Assembly (NCBI RefSeq): GCF_000003815.2
Contig: NC_049996.1
Location: forward strand, 2,862,331 to 2,904,980
From: Branchiostoma floridae
Lineage: Eukaryota > Chordata > Leptocardii > Amphioxiformes > Branchiostomatidae
Reading direction: 5' to 3'
DNA: 42,650 bases
This document shows, in pieces, positions 1 through 11,959 of this stretch. Made by a program: the position numbers and the translations under genes. The notes below the pieces were generated by a model, which was given only the letters and a program-made list of their open reading frames with translations, was not told where the DNA came from and did not search any database. Numbering within the stretch: position 1 is the first letter of the stretch; each line of letters opens with the position of its first letter.

Positions 1-2073
1 AAGGCCGATACCTAGTTCTAGTTGCAGACAGTATGTATGTGTGGCTTTGTAGTCAAAGTTTTACTTTTACTTGTTGACTATACATTAATTATGCATACAC
101 TAACTCAATAATGCAACCACAATCAGCACACACTGTGTATTTGCGATTATCACTAAGCAAAAACAGATTATGTAATAGGCTATTTTCAATTGGACTTGCA
201 CCAGCCAGTCTATAATTTGGCCTTTGAAATCTCAAACTCAGCGTGGTTTCTGAAGAAATGTATTTGATTGTCTACGCAATTTGGGATAACGAAAAACAGC
301 TGGCCAGTTGGCAAGCGACCGACGAAAAACCGTTGGAAGGTAAGCAACAACCGGCATATGGCATGCGACCGTTAGCATGAGAGTGGGGGAGGGCGAACCT
401 GGGCAAAGTCCACTCAAAAAACAACGCTCACAACCAACATTTCTACACCACAAATCCATAACAAACAGTCAACCTCTAAAATAATCTGTACAAAAATGTT
501 AGGGAAGCTAAAACCAAGCCAAACGGTTGAGAAAAACGAGTAACTACGAAAGGATATGATTCGTGAGCAACACATGGACTGAAACGGAGCGCACATTCGT
601 ACACGACTTACCGCAAAATTCCGATCACGCAGACATTCCCAATTCGGCAGGTGTAATAGATATATCCTAAGAGCGCAAATTATCCCCTGGATACATGGAT
701 ACTGTAGATCTTATATCCAAAACGACGCTGTGCCACCGGTAGGGCCTTCTCGAGGGCTGTCCCGACTGTGTCTGAGCGAGCGTGTGGTAGGACGACGTAT
801 TTAGGGGTACGGTTTGGGCCTATGAATATCAATTACTGGTTCGCGTCAATGGCCGCAGTTGTCTGAATAGAACCCACACACGTAACAAAACACAAAAGGT
901 GTGAATGTTTTTAAGGAACAAAAGAAATGTAAATTTTAGTTCAATGTATGCTGGGTGTATTTTTGATCTTTCAGGTTGTGTAGTTTTTGTTATTGTTGTC
1001 TATACCTTCGTGTGTATCTTGTAATCGTGTTACGTTATTGAATGATGATAACAATAACGTTAATAGTAAATTTACTGCAAGAACATTGCAAATAAAACAA
1101 ATTTGTGGTGTGCAGCGTGTATACTAAACAGGGCAGGAAAATGAAAAATAAATAAATACATTAAACGTAAAATGATAACGGTAAGCTAGTTATGTTTTAA
1201 TATAATATTATATCGGCAATTTTTGTGACACACCACTGTTTTATTTGCTGCATGTAAGTTTATATTTCAGATATTCGTTAGAGCAAGAAATATTGCTTTT
1301 GACATACGCGCTTTCATTTATTGCGTGTTAATGATAGTGGCTACAAAATGACTATCAGACTTATGGAACGGAAGAATACACAATGAATACGCATACGAAT
1401 AAAAATGATTTATATAAGAAATTTGCATATCCCACAATTGAATACCTACATTAAAGGGACCTCAACCGCAAAACCGGGTGCTATTTTCGAAAAAAAAAAC
1501 CCACATTAGATTCTATTATGAATTTAAAAATCAATCAACGAAAAATGAACAGAGTAAAAGACATATAGGTACATAAGTAAACGCAGAACGAGATACAATT
1601 ACACATTTTACAGCAGCGAATGGTTCACTGAAGAAATCGATAAGAAATAAATTCAGATAGGCGTTCCGGGTAATTTGGGTGTCTACTCACGTTCTAACTG
1701 ATCGTATCAGACAATCTCGGCCATTCTAAATGGGTATGAATGTCCCTGAGTCAGTTAGAGACTAAAGACTCCAGTTTGTCTTCATATAGTTGTCTTACAC
1801 ACTGACAGGTTTGATCTTTTTTCAAGCCAATCTTTCTATACATGACGTTTTAGGCTTTGGAAATATGGGGTGTAGTATACAATGGCGCTAATAGGAAACG
1901 GTTTTGGATTTCAGAATTCGCCGGTTTTTGCTAATCTCCAAGCATATCCTACGGTAGTATAATATAAATTTTAGTATTAAAAGCTGCCAGAGGAGTGAAG
2001 CCGTAGTGGCTGATCACTCCCTTTGCCAGCTCATGATTCTCCTTAGCCAGCTTTGATACTATCTTATGCCACT
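1..2073. other. intergenic, no gene seen
   Basis: This is AT-rich sequence with scattered stops in all frames. Short open frames at 238-459 and 414-596 (-) have no recognisable domain and no splice context. A GC-richer island at about 720-860 looks like an old repeat fragment, but I cannot name it. Confidence 0.6.
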
Positions 2074-2363
2074 NNNNNNNNNNNNNNNNNNNNNNNNNNN
2101 NNNNNNNNNNNNNNNNNNNNNNNNNNNNNNNNNNNNNNNNNNNNNNNNNNNNNNNNNNNNNNNNNNNNNNNNNNNNNNNNNNNNNNNNNNNNNNNNNNNN
2201 NNNNNNNNNNNNNNNNNNNNNNNNNNNNNNNNNNNNNNNNNNNNNNNNNNNNNNNNNNNNNNNNNNNNNNNNNNNNNNNNNNNNNNNNNNNNNNNNNNNN
2301 NNNNNNNNNNNNNNNNNNNNNNNNNNNNNNNNNNNNNNNNNNNNNNNNNNNNNNNNNNNNNNN
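2074..2363. other. assembly gap (290 N)
   Basis: Run of N. Apparent open frames across it are artefacts. Confidence 0.99.
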
Positions 2364-4470
2364 GTAATACAAAAACTCCATTTTTCGTGGAGGCAATAAT
2401 CGAACTATAATAAGCTTATTTCTAAATGTGACATGACAAAACGTATGCTTCTTTTTGCAAATTTAGCACACTTATAAGATGAAAAGCAAAACAAAGGCCT
2501 TGCTTTGGAATCAACAATATCTAAACATGCACCAAAACTTTCCTGTTGCATGACCCCCCTAAGCAACAGAGAATATAGTCGCCAAATGGCTACTCGTTTG
2601 GTCATAGGAGGGATACATTTTTTATGCGAAGCTTTTTCACGAATTTCGTCTAAAGTGACGCTAACCAGTACTAGTTTTGTCCCTGCCGTTAACACACACA
2701 CACACAGGGTGCCGTGACGTGTGTCCGTCCTGTACAAACAATGGCCGCCCTCCGTTCATCTAACCCAGTACTTACACAACACTGCGTGAGAGAATGCCGA
2801 AAATCCTCCCAAATCCCCTACAGACTGAGGGGTTTTGATCGCTTTTCCAGGTAATATTTGCTGTATTTGGTTAGGTTTGAGGTTTGTAAATGAATATAGT
2901 ATACTGTATTATGAAATGTACACTCTCAGACCAAGGAGGAGATTTCAATATATGTTGTATATCAATAACAAAAATTAAACCCCACAGACAGACATGCGAT
3001 TTTTAAAGACTTTTCCAGATAATATTTCCTGTATTTGGTTTGGTTCGAGATTTGTAAAATGTAAAAACACGAATGAAAATTTGACAACAAAACACACAAA
3101 ATCGTTAGAAAATCGTGATTTTTATCATTATCTTTTCATATATGAAATTCGTTAAGCGCTGTCATATTCTAGGTCACACAGCCATCACAGCGAAGTCGCC
3201 GTCCTAGTGGAATTGAGATATCGTGACTTCTTTAATGATCTCTAATTTATGGATTTGTCAAAGAAAGACCATTTGAATGTATTCACTACAATCGTTCAGA
3301 GAGCTCAATACACAATGTATGTATTTTGTCGGCGTTTTCTTATGTAGCAAATCCTGGCCCATTAGAGATCATTAGAAGACATTGAACCATTGTTGTTGGA
3401 ATCTTCAGTGACGTCTCAATTTCTAAATTTGGAGGAGCGTGAAATGTGTGTGACACCGCAGGGACCACAATTTCAAGGGGTGCCATTTGTGCCACTTTCT
3501 CACCCTATCACTTAGCCCATTGTGTGTAAAATTGCGAGAAAAACAGAGGAAAATTGCGGGTTTTGTGGCGAAAGTGTCGCGGGGTGAAAAGTTCGTCTGG
3601 TAGACTGGTAACGTCAACTTTAAAAATTGAAATGGTCGTATTCTAGTTTGACCCAGAAGGCCACAAAATGTCCACTTGTCAGTCTGACACAAAAGCGGCG
3701 AGTTTGGCTAAGCTTAGGGTTCATCCAGATTATATCTGCAGTCACAAGAGATAAGGGCTAGTTCATTTTACTTCGTTAGTGTCCTCGAAGCTTAAGTCTA
3801 AGGTCATCTACTTGGAAGTTGTATGCAGATGTAAGGAATACGAAGTTACTAGTACTAGTATTGATAGTACTTGGTCGTATAGTGCTATCACACACAATAC
3901 TTAAATTACTTAGGTTTTCAAAATCTAGGCTGAAAAACAATCTAAAATGGAACAAAAAACCGTGAGCCCAACAGTTGCATTCAATTTCAAGTGCTGTCTT
4001 GTATACATAAGTATTGCAATTGCATACGAAAATGCTAGTACATGTACACATGTAGTAAGTATATGAGGTACGCGAAGTTATCATTATTGAGAAGAAGACG
4101 AGGGGGTTCAATTACGTCCTGTGGGGGAGGGGGATACGTAGCAAAAGCTCCAACCCCTCCCCAGTCATTTACCCCCTTCGCCAATAACTGTCCGTATCCC
4201 CTATTATGGAATACAGCTGCAGTCTATCAGTTTGATCAAATCTGAGCTTACAGTTACACGGCGTTCTTGTAAATGAAGCCTTTACGAGACGTTTAATATA
4301 ATAGCCTACAGATGTCTTCCCGGAGTTTTCACCAAGCCGGTATCACTGATGTCTACATACCGTGTTCACAAACTCTACGGGAGTCCCGGACACTGATAGT
4401 AATGGAACTGTTTCTTTATAATGGGTGACAAAGCTAGACTTGGAAATTATTTCTAGATGTTGAAAATGCT
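2364..4470. other. intergenic, small repeats only
   Basis: No gene is supported. A roughly 50-bp segment near 2845-2900 recurs at 3005-3062 with a few changes, which suggests a local duplication. A fold-back element at about 3200-3425 is listed separately. The remainder is AT-rich and unremarkable. Confidence 0.5.
3207..3425. repeat. fold-back / MITE-like element
   Basis: A 14-bp stretch at 3233-3246 (TAATGATCTCTAAT) has its exact reverse complement at 3360-3373. Outside it, a second imperfect inverted match (GGAATTGAGATATCGTGAC against GTGACGTCTCAATTTC) brackets the element. No internal coding sequence is seen, so it would be non-autonomous. The family is unknown. Confidence 0.5.
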
Positions 4471-4569
4471 AAAGGTGATACTGTACTAGTATCACTATAT
4501 GATATACAAGGATGTGTATTAGGTATGTATGTGTGCGCTTGCCTGTATGTGTATGTGTATTTATGTGAC

Positions 4570-4573
<4 letters not shown>

Positions 4574-4626
<53 letters not shown>

Positions 4627-4663
4627 ATGCATGCGTATGGAAAATGGAACTCTGTATGTGTGT

Positions 4664-4694
<31 letters not shown>

Positions 4695-4840
4695 AGTGTG
4701 TGCATGTGTGTGTGTGTGTACCTGTGTGTGTTTGTGCCTGTGTGCATGAGTATGGAAGTGTGGTGTGCATGTGTGTTTGTGTATGTGTGTTTGTGTGTGT
4801 GTGTGTATGTGTGTGTGTGTGTACTAGTATGTATGCGTAT
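4574..4840. repeat. (TG)n microsatellite tract
   Basis: This is a long, interrupted TG dinucleotide tract. Open frames on both strands here (Cys/Val or His/Thr strings) are a property of the repeat and not genes. A short five-copy ACAAT-type repeat follows at about 4919-4940. Confidence 0.95.
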
Positions 4841-5186
4841 GTGTCACAGTGTATTTGTGTGTTTGTACAAAAAGTTACTAGTGATACAAAGCTAATATTA
4901 CACATGTGTATACATGTAATACAATACAATACAATACAACACAAATCCTGCCCTTGAAATTATATTCTATCTCTAACAACGTCAGAGTTCAAATCCAGGA
5001 CTCCCGGCGTGTTAACGACATAAGAAACATGTCTCCTAAAGTTTTCTCCTAATTCAATAAAAAAAGGTTCGTTACTGTATCTTGTTAGACAGCAGACGCC
5101 GTAACAATTACACTTAAATTGGCAGTGGGGTTGGCTTTCACAACAATTAGTCTTCCCTTGCAGCAAAGCAAAAGGACAAAATGCGT

Positions 5187-5420
5187 CGTTGGTAGCACAG
5201 TGACCTTGTGGTTCTAATAGGGTCAGTGTTGACTCAAAACCTGTTCAAATCCTCGACAGGCTAGGTTGTGCCCTTGGGAAAGGTTCTTTACACCGATTTT
5301 CTCTCTCGAGTCTCGACTCAGGTGGAAATATAGGTACAAAGCTTTGATAAGGGTTGTCCCTCTGAGAGTTAAAGGGGGCCTTGAGTTGGAGGAGAGCCAC
5401 ATCTCAAACACCACCACACT
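5187..5420 (+). repeat. degenerate tRNA-derived SINE
   Basis: This old copy has a B-box-like segment (GTTCAAATCCTC) near 5243, followed by the GTGCCCTTGGGAAAGG block and a CTC-rich body. The same order of blocks occurs at 7740-8025, 14025-14220, 19165-19335, 22402-22640, 23335-23480 and 26640-26895, which defines an interspersed family. Confidence 0.6.
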
Positions 5421-6065
5421 ACTCGAAGAAAATAAATATATACGTTAAGTACATCCGCATATGCAGCTTGTACTCTTCAGTACAAACCTGCTGTGTTATA
5501 CAAATACATTGTAACGGTAAGACTGGCACTGTTGAAGTTTGAAGAAATGACATTTACACCAACAGAGTTCGGTATGCGTTATTACGTTATGCCTTGGTCA
5601 TTTGGGACATATCGTTATAAGATTATAAAGAAATCTGAAACTGAAACTGGCACTGCATAATAGCACACACAGTACTGTACTACAAAGGTATCGCCGCTAG
5701 GGGGCTTGAACACACTGATCCTAGTAGTACCTTGGTTTACCTTGCCACCTGCCATACATTCTGCACAAATCTTCCTCTTTTATACACAAACTTCTAAGAA
5801 TACAGAGAAAACATTGAAGACTAAGACTCTTTTCTGAAAATGGCCTGAAGATATGTACCAAGGGAAGAAACTGCTAAAAGTAAAGCCGAAAATCCATGTC
5901 TTCTAGGTTAGCTTTAAGTAAATCCGTATCCACCTCCCCCACCAAGCGAACTGAGCACTGTAAAAGGCCCTAAGGGTTTGAATCGTACGATGCGCGTACG
6001 TGGTTAGAATTAACAACGTAATATACAATACCTTACAATGATTCTTTGTTCTTTAAAGCCCCGGT

Positions 6066-6218
6066 CACAAGAATCGTACGACGTCCTTGCGATGGCATAT
6101 TCCGCATATCGCACGATAATCGCAGTGAATCGCAGCTAAATCGTAATCAAAATCAGCCATCTCAGAGCATCGGATGATGTTCAAAATTTTTCCAGCGTCG
6201 TACGATTTTTCACTTGTG
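6066..6218. repeat. MITE-like element with terminal inverted repeats
   Basis: CACAAGAATCGTACGACG at 6066-6083 is matched in inverted form by the sequence at 6195-6218, which reads CGTCGTACGATTTTT then CACTTGTG. The interior is AT-rich and non-coding. It is a short non-autonomous TIR element of undetermined family. Confidence 0.6.
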
Positions 6219-6507
6219 TTTCTTCTGAATAGCCGCCTGACCGCTTTTGTGCTTCTTTCAAATGTGAACCTAGCTGTTGAATACGTTCCTATGATGCCTT
6301 TTACTAAAAAACAAATCAAAAGAAACCATAACAAAATGAGTCTTACAAACATATATTCAAATCAGGTACTAGTATGGTTATATCGGCCTAAAAAGTCCGC
6401 TGCAGTAAACAAGGAAAGCCGCCAGGGGGCACAATCTCATAGTTTCCAGTCTATCACAACCTAAAAACATAACCTCAATTTTTGTGTGCAGGTAACTAGT
6501 ACTATAG

Positions 6508-6575
6508 TGACAACCTAGTTAGTATATCTTCCCTGCTTAGTACTAAGCAGGGAAGATATACTAACTAGGTTGTCA
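6508..6575. repeat. 68-bp perfect palindrome
   Basis: Positions 6508-6541 and 6542-6575 are exact reverse complements with no spacer; the centre reads GCTTAGTACTAAGC. There are no mismatches over 34 bp per arm, and pairing stops at 6507/6576. There is no coding sequence. It could be a very young fold-back insertion or a cruciform-prone site. Confidence 0.9.
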
Positions 6576-6579
6576 GTTA

Positions 6580-7735
6580 TTATATGACAGAACTAGAAAG
6601 GTACAGTACTAGTAGTAAGTAGAGCCCTTCTGTTGGAATACATGGCTAAGATACTAAGTATATCTTCTTGTAGTCGTTTTACTTTACAAAGTAAGACTGC
6701 TAGATTGAGCGAGACACCTGTAGCTTTAGATAAGTACACCAAACTATGCCACAACTAACTCCATGTAAGCTACCCTGGGGGCTAAAGAAAATAAAGAAAC
6801 CCTTGTGTGTGTATTTGAAGAAAAATAGGGAGCGATCGACTTGGATCTATATACTGTTTTATCTTGCTTATAGAGGTAGGTTTTGGATCTTTTTTTTGCT
6901 TGAAGTTATGATTGATGTACAGTTTTAACTGCCTTTTGCAAACCCAGAATTTTTACCGACTTTCATGTTAGCTTTTGCTAAACATCTGGCATTCTGACCA
7001 ACTAAAGAACACTAGAGTTTCAATCTTCTCTTTGCTTCAGTTTTATCTTAACTCGTATCAAACTCGTAAGTACCAATCTACTGACGTACTTTCTCTACCA
7101 CATGAAGAAAAGAAAAAGAACAGCACCAAGAAACGGCGCGGCAGCAACTGGTTATATCACACCTGTACCCCTAACTTAAAAGGAAGTAGCCTCCGAACAT
7201 GTCTAAAGCCATCTAATAAGGATAACCCTACTGACACTGTGCTTGATAGCAACGAGTTCCGCGTGGGTCTATGATGAAAATTCTCCAGAGAAAACAAAGT
7301 CAAAACAGGTGTGTGCTAGGGAGTTGGTCGGGGTCAGCAGAGGTCACCAACAACAATTATTCCTTCATTACATCAAAATCAAAGGGAGAACTTTCTTCTT
7401 GAACTAAATATGATTATGAATGAAAATAACGATACCACACGTTCACAGTATGGTGTCTGTGAAATAAACGACAAACTTACCGATTTTTGACAAAAAGTAG
7501 CTCCCAGTTCAAAAGACAGAAGGCCGTATCGTCTCTACCACTTTGGCCACAGAAATACAAAATGGTGGTTGGTTATTTACCAACCTATATGAACAAAAGG
7601 TTCTTCAAATGGCTTTAAAAAGAGTAAATGAGAGGTAAAAACATGGGCACGTCGCTTCATCCCTAGTCTTGTATTTTAAGTAATGAGAAGAAACAGAAAA
7701 CCAGAAGGACCACATTTTTAGAATAGAAAGTCCGC
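6580..7735. other. intergenic, no gene seen
   Basis: Open frames at 6746-6928 and 6975-7274 (+) show no recognised domain or gene structure. I see no clear repeats. Confidence 0.5.
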
Positions 7736-7739
7736 GTGC

Positions 7740-8025
7740 CACAAATACCTTGAGGGGGTGAAATACGCACTCACTTGTAACGTATGGTAGAGATTTTACG
7801 AGTTCGATTCCGGACAATTCTAGCTAGACGTTGTATCATTGGGAAAGACACTTGACTCAACTTTCCTCCCTCCACCCAGGTGTAAAAAATGGGTACCTTA
7901 CTTCGGTTGGGGATATAAAAGGCAGTGGAAGGAGAGGGATGGGCTCCACCTTCCAATACTGTGGCCTGTAGCCCTACAGACAGTGGACAACAACCCACTG
8001 CCTACGGCCTCAAAAAGCTACGATT
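7740..8025 (+). repeat. SINE copy (tRNA-related family)
   Basis: It contains GAGTTCGATTCCGGAC, which resembles a Pol III B box, then a GGGAAAGACACTT block. The CACCCAGGTGTAAAAAATGG and GGAGAGGGATGGGCTCCACC blocks follow in the order seen, reversed, at 14025-14220 and 26640-26895. Confidence 0.7.
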
Positions 8026-8385
8026 AGTTGCTAAAGTACACATACGAGTAGCAAGACTACAGTGATGAGAGATAATCTGTATGTAATTATCACATAATGA
8101 GTGGTCAACGAATGATAAATGTGAGAGAGTCTTTTCATTTCGACGCGGTGGGTGATTGGCATTTTACATTCTTTTGCGGTCCCAACCTGCAATTTCCATG
8201 CAATTTTACACCTGTCACTTTTAAGATTAAACAGACCCATGAGAAACAGAAAAAAGAGGAGTTTATTGTGGGGTTTGAGGTGGACAGTTAACAGGAAAGA
8301 ATTCCCAGTAGTTTCTCGTGATGTCCTTAAATATCTTGTTTCTTATAAAAACGGATATAGGTATACTCTCCAAGCAGAGGTTGGT

Positions 8386-8802
8386 NNNNNNNNNNNNNNN
8401 NNNNNNNNNNNNNNNNNNNNNNNNNNNNNNNNNNNNNNNNNNNNNNNNNNNNNNNNNNNNNNNNNNNNNNNNNNNNNNNNNNNNNNNNNNNNNNNNNNNN
8501 NNNNNNNNNNNNNNNNNNNNNNNNNNNNNNNNNNNNNNNNNNNNNNNNNNNNNNNNNNNNNNNNNNNNNNNNNNNNNNNNNNNNNNNNNNNNNNNNNNNN
8601 NNNNNNNNNNNNNNNNNNNNNNNNNNNNNNNNNNNNNNNNNNNNNNNNNNNNNNNNNNNNNNNNNNNNNNNNNNNNNNNNNNNNNNNNNNNNNNNNNNNN
8701 NNNNNNNNNNNNNNNNNNNNNNNNNNNNNNNNNNNNNNNNNNNNNNNNNNNNNNNNNNNNNNNNNNNNNNNNNNNNNNNNNNNNNNNNNNNNNNNNNNNN
8801 NN
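8386..8802. other. assembly gap (417 N)
   Basis: Run of N next to a GA-rich simple repeat, which probably caused the gap. Confidence 0.99.
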
Positions 8803-9055
8803 AGAGATGGAGAGAGAGATGGGGAGATGGAGAGAGAGAGAGACTAATAGATAGAGAGATACTGAACGATAGATGGAGAGAGAGTGCTAGCTGGAAAGAA
8901 AAAAAGAGATGGAGAGAGAGAGAGAAAGAGGGAGAGAGGGGTGGAGAGAGAGAGGGGGAGAGAAGGGAGAGATAGATAGATATAGATATTTGGACACAGA
9001 AAGTGAGAGAGAGGGAAGAAGACATACAGATAGACAAAACCAGAGACAAACACAG
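8803..9055. repeat. (GA)n-rich simple repeat
   Basis: A purine tract dominated by GAGA, with GATA near 8970-8990. Open frames reading Arg/Glu (+) or Ser/Leu (-) here are compositional artefacts. Confidence 0.9.
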
Positions 9056-9334
9056 ACCAAGAAGCTTTTATCTGATAGAAGACCAAAGAAGCTCCTTGCA
9101 CAGATACAACGAAAACAATTACCTCAAAATGTGACGAGAACCCCACTGTCTCTACTCACGCCCCGCACACGCCTGTCATACCCGGGAATGCCCCCCTCCC
9201 TCCCACGGGACGACAGCTGCACCAGACAAGTGTTCCCCCGAGGCGCGCTATCTGCACCTTGTTAGCCTGGGGATTATTACAGGACCCTTGTCTGATCCCT
9301 ACATTCCTGTCCTCACCTTACCGACCTTATTTTC

Positions 9335-9600
9335 AAACGTTCTATTGCTGAACTGTCCAAGCTAATTTTATACAAACAGTTTAGGACTTCTGAATTTTTA
9401 TTTACCTAATCCCCTAATACTTGTAGGACGGGATGCAATGATAAAATTAATAGCCCCCTTTTCATTTTTAAACGTTCTATTAAACTGAACTGTAGGATAT
9501 AATTTTCTACAAACTGTTTAGGACTTCTGAATTTTGTCTCCCCTAATACTTGAGAAATGCGAAAATTAATAATAATAATAGCCCCCATTTTATCATTCAT
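9335..9600. repeat. two-copy ~135-bp tandem duplication
   Basis: The block starting AAACGTTCTATT at 9335 recurs at 9470 with substitutions and small indels. Both copies carry GTTTAGGACTTCTGAATTTT and CCCCTAATACTTG segments and end in a TAATAGCCCCC segment. It is non-coding. Confidence 0.75.
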
Positions 9601-10192
9601 TGTTGACTTTCCGAGCATCATTTTCCAAGGTTTTAAAGGCCCATCATGTAACATTATTAGGATTACATACCAAAGTAGATTCCCCTACCATTACTTTACA
9701 TATTATGGTAAGTTAGATCTTTAGAAATGTCTAGAGATCCATCCCAGGAAATCTTCCACCAGTACATATGTTGTTGTTTATAATAGGAGCGTCTATTTTG
9801 ATTTTGCACAGTTCAGAAACATACGAAATACCAAATAATGATGCAAATATTGAACATTGGACGTTTTGCCAGCGTCAGGGACATTTTAGATTTCGGGACC
9901 ACAGTTACAAATCCGTCAGAAGTTAGGTTACGTCCGAACTTAAAGCACCCTCCGTTATTAAAGTCCTCAGTGAAAACTTTTGCAATTCGGACCACGTAGG
10001 ACGCAGTGCATGCTGGGTAAAGCGCAATACATGCGACGCAGCGATTTAAGGGCTGTGACGTCGGTTGTAAATATTATTCTCCTGCGTAGCTGCATTTAAG
10101 GACACTTTCTCCCCAAAACGAGCATTTTTCGGGACTGTCATCTAAAAAAGTACGGGTAAACTAGCTCCTAAGGGAGTCTAGAAGCCTTCGCG

Positions 10193-10641
10193 ATGGGTGT
10201 GGGGTCGGAGAGATCGTTGCGGGAGAACCTACGGAGTCTCTCTCGGGGCGATGTGGAGGGAGGCCCGAGGAAGGAAAGACAGCAAGCCCGTCGGCAAGTC
10301 GACGCATGGACCCTGAAAGTTGACAACCTCGGGAAGGTCCTGTGCGCCCTAGGTGTTGTGACGTTTTTCCCCGGTACAATCATGGCTGTCTTGGGGTACT
10401 ACGTAGAAGGAGTTTGGAACGGGAATATGTTTTTGATGATTTTGGGGCCAGCTTTGCTTCTGATTGGGTTTTTCGTGTTCTTCCTTGGCCTCCATATGTG
10501 GTGTGCGGACTGTTTCGAGGCTGATGACGCGTCACTGACAACTTCGGCACGCATTGATGACGAAGAAGACATCTCCGAAGCGCAGGTGAAACCAGGTGTT
10601 CTGACCAACAACAATCTACGGACCGGACCCCCCAATACATG
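10193..10641 (+). CDS. two-pass membrane protein, coding exon 1
   Basis: Encodes residues 1-149 plus two bases of Trp150, and contains both membrane helices. It ends at the donor G|GTCAGT. Confidence 0.8.
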
Positions 10642-11667
10642 GTCAGTTTAAATTGCTTCCTCTTTTTGCCTAAATACTTACGATATTTCTTTTGGTATGC
10701 AAGAAATGCACAAACAACTACCAAAGAAACTTTGAAAACTTCGTATTTCTGGAAAAAAATTGCAAAATTTTGTGGAATTATTTGTTTAAACGACTTCTAT
10801 TCGCATGGAAGAAAGAAAAACAAGTGCAGGGTCCTCTTGGGTCACCGAAAACAATTCGGTCTCTGTGTCAAGTGTGTGTTTGGGCCAATGCCAAGTGTAA
10901 GGGATACCGCAATAGTATTGTAACAATGACTAACAAATAGATGCGTCACCCCTACATATAGTACATATGATGTGGCACAAGTTGGTTGGACGTTTTGCTT
11001 GACTAGAATTCTATCAGGTTTGTTCAGTTCATTCAGAACTGTAACAGTGTGGTTGAACTTGAAGGGCCCGGTCTGCCTAAATACCACAAACGACCACAAA
11101 CGACTCGGAAATACCACAAACGACCACAAACGACTCTAAAATGCAGTGTATATGGGTCAAAGACCTTGTTCGGCGCTCTGGAGACATTGTTTACACATTT
11201 ATAAATCTAAAAAACGCAGCAACTCCTGCGTATTCACCAGTTATTTCGAGTTAGTCCGCCGGTTTCAAGATCGAAGCGATTCTCGGCCGCCATGTTGGAT
11301 CGACCGTGCTAGGAGTCTGCATGGGGAAGTTCTCGATACCTTCCACGGCTCCATAGACGACAGGACGCTGGACTATGGACGCTGTTGGTTCATAGATTAT
11401 AGCATGGCACTATTCTATCATTGTCAACTTATAAAACTTGTATACTAAGTTTTTCTGCCTCAAATGTAAGCAAGCACGATCCAACATGGTGGCCAAGAAT
11501 GGCCTTAATCTTGAAACCGGACGAAATTCATTATTTTGTTCTTTCTCATATTTTCCAGGTTCTCGCGAGCTGGCACCAAGGAGGACACAGAGCCGATCGT
11601 GATCAACCAGTACGGCTACATGTCCAACAACAACGAGCTGACGTCAACACCGGCGCAGGGGGTCTAA
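10193..11667 (+). CDS. two-pass membrane protein, family not recognised
   Basis: The gene has two coding exons, 10193-10641 and 11559-11667, joined in phase 2 (donor ATG|GTCAGT, acceptor TTTTCCAG|G), giving 185 residues. An in-frame TAA at 10169-10171 lies upstream of the ATG, which supports this start. The N-terminus (1-45) is basic and hydrophilic. Predicted helices at about 49-70 and 80-101 are separated by a short VEGVWNGN loop, so both ends are probably cytosolic. HMWCADC follows helix 2, then an acidic stretch (DDEEDISE) and a polar tail (about 150-185) that includes NQYGYMSNNNE and ends in QGV. The two-helix, long-tail plan loosely resembles small vertebrate TMEM proteins such as TMEM100 or TMEM200, but I cannot assign orthology. 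If the first donor is not used, translation would end three residues after the junction. Confidence 0.8.
11074..11138 (+). repeat. short nested tandem repeat in intron 1
   Basis: A 28-bp unit, AAATACCACAAACGACCACA plus AACGACTC, is present twice. Each unit itself contains two CCACAAACGA words. Confidence 0.85.
11559..11667 (+). CDS. two-pass membrane protein, coding exon 2
   Basis: Starts after TTTTCCAG and encodes the polar C-terminal tail to the TAA at 11665-11667. A longer open frame in another phase over this exon is a shadow: it does not fit the donor phase. Confidence 0.8.
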
Positions 11668-11949
11668 ACCTGACCGTCTTCCAACCACCACTGCGGGGTG
11701 GGCTGAAGCAAACCGGTTTTGTGTCTTTAACTGTTTCATCTACGCTTGTGCAAAGTCTTCTTCACCCAACCACTGAGACTAGGGGTGAATAGTAGAAGGG
11801 TCTGCATGGGGGGTTCCAACAACACTTTATGCTCAATTAAAAAGAACACGCTATGTAATACAATAGAAACGAGGAAGACAATGAAAGAAAATTTAGTTGC
11901 CTCACTATCAACTACGTGATCACGACAGCTTTCCCTACGAATCACGGGA

Positions 11950-11955
11950 AATAAA
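11950..11955 (+). terminator. candidate poly(A) signal of the two-pass protein gene
   Basis: AATAAA lies 283 nt after the stop codon. It is the nearest canonical hexamer, but other hexamers lie further downstream, so it is only a candidate. Confidence 0.3.
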
Positions 11956-11959
11956 CATA

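Noticed and set aside
2053-2410. Open frames spanning N runs here and at 8152-9049, 13499-13729, 29474-29900 and 30443-30688
   Set aside because: They exist only because N codons are counted as open.
4529-4957. Long open frames rich in Cys/Val (+) and His/Thr (-)
   Set aside because: They are translations of a (TG)n microsatellite.
6975-7274. 99-residue open frame (+)
   Set aside because: No domain, no splice-site logic and no neighbouring exons; low-complexity Lys/Ser content.
8844-9265. Open frames rich in Arg/Glu (+) or Ser/Leu (-)
   Set aside because: They come from a (GA)n tract, partly next to an assembly gap.
11421-11792. 123-residue open frame over exon 2 of the two-pass protein gene
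   Set aside because: It is out of phase with the exon 1 donor; the shorter frame ending at 11667 continues the protein correctly.
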